DNA of 9,429 nt from Gammaproteobacteria bacterium (GTDB taxonomy: Bacteria; Pseudomonadota; Gammaproteobacteria; Pseudomonadales; Pseudomonadaceae). A program made the position numbers and the translations under genes. The stretch spans positions 1 through 9,429 of the forward strand of contig JAAZCO010000256.1 of assembly GCA_012513235.1 (NCBI GenBank), read 5' to 3'. Under the pieces are notes generated by a model. It was not told where the DNA came from. It made no database searches and worked only from the letters and a program-made list of their open reading frames with translations. Shown piece by piece: positions 7,471-9,429 of the stretch (positions are counted from its first letter, which is position 1; each line of letters begins with the position of its first letter).

Positions 7471-7481
7471 ATAAAAATCTA
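7458..7481. repeat. AT-rich palindrome between ispE and tRNA-Gln
   Basis: Outer arms TAGATTTT (7458-7465) and AAAATCTA (7474-7481) are perfect complements. Internally, TTTTATA and TATAAAA flank a single G at 7469. The dyad covers the candidate tRNA promoter -10 box. As RNA it would be a weak, almost purely A-U hairpin and a poor terminator for ispE, so a DNA-level role or chance is more likely. Confidence 0.4.
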
Positions 7482-7482
7482 T

Positions 7483-7557
7483 AGGGGCGTCGCCAAGCGG
7501 TAAGGCAGCAGGTTTTGATCCTGCCATGCGTTGGTTCGAATCCAGCCGCCCCTGCCA
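7483..7557 (+). tRNA. tRNA-Gln (anticodon UUG)
   Basis: The 75-nt gene folds as a complete cloverleaf. The acceptor stem AGGGGCG (7483-7489) pairs with CGCCCCT (7547-7553). The D arm is closed by GCC/GGC. The anticodon stem GCAGG/CCTGC surrounds loop TTTTGAT, with the anticodon TTG at 7515-7517. The T loop is TTCGAAT (7535-7541). The discriminator is G73 and CCA is encoded. UUG decodes CAA and, by wobble, CAG. The usual glutamine-tRNA features U35, G36, A37, G73, G2-C71 and G3-C70 are present. The first base pair is A1-U72 rather than the U1-A72 of E. coli tRNA-Gln. The gene sits between ispE and prs, as in Pseudomonas. Confidence 0.98.
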
Positions 7558-7564
7558 TATTCCG

Positions 7565-7610
7565 AAACCTTCGTGGTTTCGCGTTAATCGCGAAGTTACG
7601 AAGGTTTTTT
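7565..7610 (+). terminator. Strong hairpin with U-tract between tRNA-Gln and prs
   Basis: The outer arms 7565-7574 and 7598-7607 are a perfect 10-bp match. The inner arms TTCGCG (7578-7583) and CGCGAA (7589-7594) are a perfect 6-bp match. The three bases between them on each side can form G-U wobbles, giving a possible continuous 19-bp stem with a 5-nt loop (TTAAT). Six T residues (7605-7610) end the element. It is a good intrinsic terminator for tRNA-Gln. It also lies in any leader running from upstream into prs, so it may act as an attenuator. Confidence 0.8.
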
Positions 7611-7637
7611 GCGTCAGGTTCACCCTCAGTAAAAAAC

Positions 7638-7640
7638 AGG
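7638..7640 (+). promoter_or_regulatory. prs ribosome binding site core
   Basis: AGG in AACAGGTA lies 8 nt before the GTG at 7649. This supports the GTG as the prs start over the in-frame ATG at 7658, which would be 17 nt from the AGG. Confidence 0.55.
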
Positions 7641-7648
7641 TACTGCGC

Positions 7649-8590
7649 GTGTCGAAGATGATGATCTTTACGGGGAATGCAAACCCCGACCTCGCCCGCC
7701 GTGTAGCGGAGCAACTTTATATCCCACTTGGTGATGCATCTATCGGTAAGTTTTCCGATGGCGAAATCAGTGCGGAAATCAACGAAAACGTACGTGGTAA
7801 GGATGTATTCCTAATCCAGCCAACTTGCGCACCTACCAATGATAACCTCATGGAACTCATTGTGATGATTGATGCATTCCGTCGCTCCTCAGCGTCGCGC
7901 ATCACAGCAGTGATTCCTTATTTTGGTTATGCTCGTCAAGACCGTCGTCCTCGCTCCGCCCGTGTAGCTATTAGCGCAAAAGTTGTTGCTGATATGTTGT
8001 CAGGTGTTGGTGTTGACCGCGTACTGACTGTTGACTTGCATGCTGACCAAATTCAAGGCTTCTTTGATATCCCAGTTGACAATATTTACGGTTCTCCAGT
8101 GCTGGTGGATGATATCCAAGCCCAGCGCTTTGAAAATCTAATGATTGTGTCTCCGGATATTGGTGGTGTCGTTCGTGCTCGTGCTGTCGCCAAATCTCTA
8201 GGTGTTGACCTTGCTATTATTGACAAGCGTCGCCCCAAAGCTAACCAGTCTGAAGTAATGCACATTATCGGCGATGTTGAAGGCCGTACCTGTATTCTAG
8301 TGGATGACATGGTCGATACAGCAGGTACTTTATGCACCGCTGCTAAAGCTTTAAAAGATCGTGGCGCATCACAAGTGCTTGCTTATTGCACACACCCTAT
8401 TTTCTCCGGCCGAGCGATCGAGAATATCGAAAACTCACTGCTTGATGAAATTGTGATTACCAACACTATTCCGCTGTCCGCTGCCGCTCAAGCCTGCTCG
8501 CGCATTCGTCAACTCGACATTGCCCCGGTGGTTGCTGAAGCTGTACGTCGTATCAGCAATGAAGAATCGATTAGCGCAATGTTCCGTTGA
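7649..8590 (+). CDS. prs: Ribose-phosphate pyrophosphokinase (PRPP synthetase)
   Basis: Prs transfers pyrophosphate from ATP to ribose 5-phosphate, making PRPP for purine, pyrimidine, histidine, tryptophan and NAD synthesis. Starting at the GTG gives 313 residues beginning MSKMMIFTGNANPDLARRV, the usual Pseudomonas length and N-terminus. The open frame runs further upstream through the hairpin and part of the tRNA, but that extension is not credible as protein. Signature segments are YFGYARQDRR (91-100), DLHADQIQGFF (129-139, with H131), the flexible-loop KRR (193-195) and the PRPP-binding VDDMVDTAGTL (218-228). The gene follows tRNA-Gln and a strong hairpin with a U-tract. No good promoter was seen between that hairpin and the start, so expression may depend on read-through. 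It ends 104 nt before rplY. Confidence 0.98.
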   Translation: MSKMMIFTGNANPDLARRVAEQLYIPLGDASIGKFSDGEISAEINENVRGKDVFLIQPTCAPTNDNLMELIVMIDAFRRSSASRITAVIPYFGYARQDRRPRSARVAISAKVVADMLSGVGVDRVLTVDLHADQIQGFFDIPVDNIYGSPVLVDDIQAQRFENLMIVSPDIGGVVRARAVAKSLGVDLAIIDKRRPKANQSEVMHIIGDVEGRTCILVDDMVDTAGTLCTAAKALKDRGASQVLAYCTHPIFSGRAIENIENSLLDEIVITNTIPLSAAAQACSRIRQLDIAPVVAEAVRRISNEESISAMFR

Positions 8591-8610
8591 ACACGGCGCA
8601 ATCAACAACC

Positions 8611-8628
8611 GCCTAACACTATTTAGGC
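8611..8628 (+). other. Small hairpin in the prs-rplY spacer
   Basis: GCCTAA (8611-8616) and TTAGGC (8623-8628) are perfect 6-bp arms around a 6-nt loop. The hairpin lies between two copies of TCAACAACC (8602-8610 and 8630-8638). It would be broken if the first copy paired with the downstream GTTGTTG, so it may take part in alternative folding. Confidence 0.45.
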
Positions 8629-8630
8629 CT

Positions 8631-8680
8631 CAACAACCCCGCTCGTCACTGGTCGCAAGTTGGCGGGCGTTGTTGTTTTT
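8631..8680 (+). terminator. Terminator-like hairpin in the rplY leader
   Basis: CAACAACCCCGC (8631-8642) pairs with 8663-8675 in a 12-bp stem with one bulged C (8668). A 20-nt loop closes it and five T residues follow (8676-8680). The U-tract ends 3 nt before the rplY ribosome binding site, so no separate promoter can fit between terminator and gene. It could end most prs transcripts, or act as a regulated attenuator of rplY. Confidence 0.7.
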
Positions 8681-8682
8681 CT

Positions 8683-8688
8683 GGAGAG
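8683..8688 (+). promoter_or_regulatory. rplY ribosome binding site
   Basis: GGAGAG lies 6 nt before the rplY ATG at 8695 and directly after the leader hairpin U-tract. It is close enough for the hairpin, or a protein bound to it, to affect ribosome access. Confidence 0.75.
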
Positions 8689-8694
8689 ATACAC

Positions 8695-9342
8695 ATGAGC
8701 GATTTTACACTTAACGCACAAGCACGTAACGACTTAGGGAAAGGTGCGAGCCGCCGCCTACGTCGTAATGCGAACCTGATTCCTGCAGTAGTTTACGGTG
8801 GTGAATCAACACCTGTTTCTGTAAGCCTAGAAACTCGTGAAGTAGCAAGATTGCTACTCAACGATGCCGCTTACAGCAGCATTTTGTCCTTGAACATTGA
8901 TGGCAAAAAAGAAAGCGTATTGATCAAAGCGCTGCAGCGTCACCCAGCAAAAAACTTTGTTATGCACGCTGACTTTATCCGTGTTGTTGCTGGCCAGAAA
9001 CTGACCACCATCGTTCCAGTATTATTACTGAACGAAGAGAACTGTGTTGGCGCGAAAACAGGCGGTGGTGATATCTTCCGTCTAGCAACTGAACTGGAAG
9101 TGACTTGCTTACCACAAGACCTGCCTGATGCAATCGAAGTTGACATGCTTAATGTTAACCTTGGTGAAATCGTTCACTTGGCTGACCTTGTTGCACCTAA
9201 AGGTGTTGAGTTCACTGCCCTAGCGCACGATAACAACATTGCAGTTGCCAGCGTACAAGAAGCACGTGTCAACGTTGTTGAAGATACTGAACAAGATCAG
9301 CCTGCTGATGCAGCAGCTGAAGGCGAAGCAGAAGAGAAGTAA
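8695..9342 (+). CDS. rplY: Ribosomal protein bL25, long CTC/TL5 type
   Basis: bL25 binds 5S rRNA in the central protuberance of the 50S subunit. The 215-residue protein is much longer than E. coli L25 (94 residues) and has the two-domain CTC/TL5 layout common in Pseudomonas. The N-terminal 5S-binding domain (about 1-95) includes RNDLGKGASRRLRR (11-24), IPAVVYGG (29-36) and LQRHPAKNFVMHADFIRV (80-97). The C-terminal beta domain (about 98-192) includes GGGDIFRLATELEV. The protein ends in an acidic, alanine-rich tail (about 196-215, ending EAEEK). The start is supported by the GGAGAG ribosome binding site. E. coli L25 represses its own synthesis through its mRNA leader; the leader here is structured, but whether it works in the same way is unknown. 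pth follows after 39 nt. Confidence 0.97.
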   Translation: MSDFTLNAQARNDLGKGASRRLRRNANLIPAVVYGGESTPVSVSLETREVARLLLNDAAYSSILSLNIDGKKESVLIKALQRHPAKNFVMHADFIRVVAGQKLTTIVPVLLLNEENCVGAKTGGGDIFRLATELEVTCLPQDLPDAIEVDMLNVNLGEIVHLADLVAPKGVEFTALAHDNNIAVASVQEARVNVVEDTEQDQPADAAAEGEAEEK

Positions 9343-9367
9343 TTTCTCGCTGTTTAACCTGTAAGAC

Positions 9368-9373
9368 AAGGAG
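9368..9373 (+). promoter_or_regulatory. pth ribosome binding site
   Basis: AAGGAG, a near-perfect Shine-Dalgarno sequence, lies 8 nt before the GTG at 9382 and decides that start. Confidence 0.8.
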
Positions 9374-9381
9374 CTCCCGTA

Positions 9382-9429
9382 GTGAATGCTGTTCAACTGA
9401 TCGTCGGCTTAGGTAACCCAGGCCCAGAA
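9382..9429 (+). CDS. pth: Peptidyl-tRNA hydrolase Pth (5' end only)
   Basis: Only the first 16 codons are in the window. They run from a GTG start and read MNAVQLIVGLGNPGPE, which contains the family N-terminal signature VGLGNPGPE; the asparagine in GLGNPG is conserved in the active site. Pth frees tRNA from peptidyl-tRNA that has dropped off the ribosome. The strong AAGGAG at 9368-9373 supports the GTG. It lies 39 nt after rplY with no terminator between them, so co-transcription with rplY is likely; rplY-pth is a common pair. The rest of the gene is beyond the window end. Confidence 0.92.
   Translation, partial: MNAVQLIVGLGNPGPE

Noticed and set aside
7609..7635. Possible prs promoter TTGCGT-N15-TAAAAA
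   Set aside because: The spacing is short, both boxes are weak, and transcription would start after the AGG ribosome site, leaving almost no leader.
7526..7648. Upstream extension of the prs frame starting inside the tRNA
   Set aside because: The extra residues cover the tRNA 3' half and the terminator hairpin. The GTG at 7649 gives the normal 313-residue protein with a ribosome site.
7457..7714. Open frame on the minus strand across tRNA-Gln, with translated AGAAGFEPTHGRIKTC
   Set aside because: This is the familiar false protein produced by translating the antisense of a tRNA gene. The strand opposite holds a perfect cloverleaf, so it is not a gene.
1..9429. A new defence, mobile or biosynthetic system
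   Set aside because: Every protein-coding gene belongs to a known housekeeping or envelope family in conserved Pseudomonas order. No transposase, integrase, CRISPR repeat or attachment-site duplication was seen; in particular, no integrase or duplicated tRNA 3' end accompanies tRNA-Gln.

Overview
The window is a conserved housekeeping segment of a gammaproteobacterium in or near the Pseudomonadaceae. The gene order (moeB, prmC, prfA, hemA on the minus strand, then a TPR lipoprotein gene, lolB, ispE, tRNA-Gln, prs, rplY, pth on the plus strand) matches, as I remember it, the PA4663-PA4672 block of Pseudomonas aeruginosa. Many of the proteins read like Pseudomonas versions. The base composition looks close to 50% GC or slightly below, with many A/T-ending codons. 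That is low for classical Pseudomonas and suggests a low-GC relative such as the Thiopseudomonas/Denitrificimonas group (inference). No mobile element, CRISPR array or sign of recent gene transfer was seen.

Minus-strand block (10-3971): hemA, prfA, prmC and moeB are packed as one likely operon. The stop of hemA and the start of prfA share a base (TAATG). The start of prmC lies 5 nt after the prfA stop, or 2 nt if its upstream GTG is used. There are 13 nt between prmC and moeB. HemA makes the first committed tetrapyrrole precursor from Glu-tRNA. PrfA (RF1) ends translation at UAA/UAG. PrmC methylates the GGQ glutamine of RF1. MoeB activates MoaD for molybdopterin synthesis.

Divergent gap (3972-4208): this must hold the promoters of hemA and of the TPR lipoprotein gene. 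It contains a 20-bp dyad and other small inverted repeats. Neither flanking gene has a clear Shine-Dalgarno sequence.

Plus-strand block (4209-9429): a TPR outer-membrane lipoprotein (probable LbcA, activator of the CtpA protease) is followed tightly by lolB (outer-membrane lipoprotein receptor) and ispE (MEP isoprenoid pathway). Next come tRNA-Gln(UUG), prs (PRPP synthetase), rplY (long, CTC/TL5-type ribosomal protein L25) and the first 16 codons of pth (peptidyl-tRNA hydrolase).

The most notable non-coding signals are two strong terminator-like hairpins with U-tracts. One lies between tRNA-Gln and prs. The other lies between prs and rplY and ends 3 nt before the rplY ribosome binding site. 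Any transcript that reaches rplY must read through the second hairpin, so it is a candidate leader attenuator.
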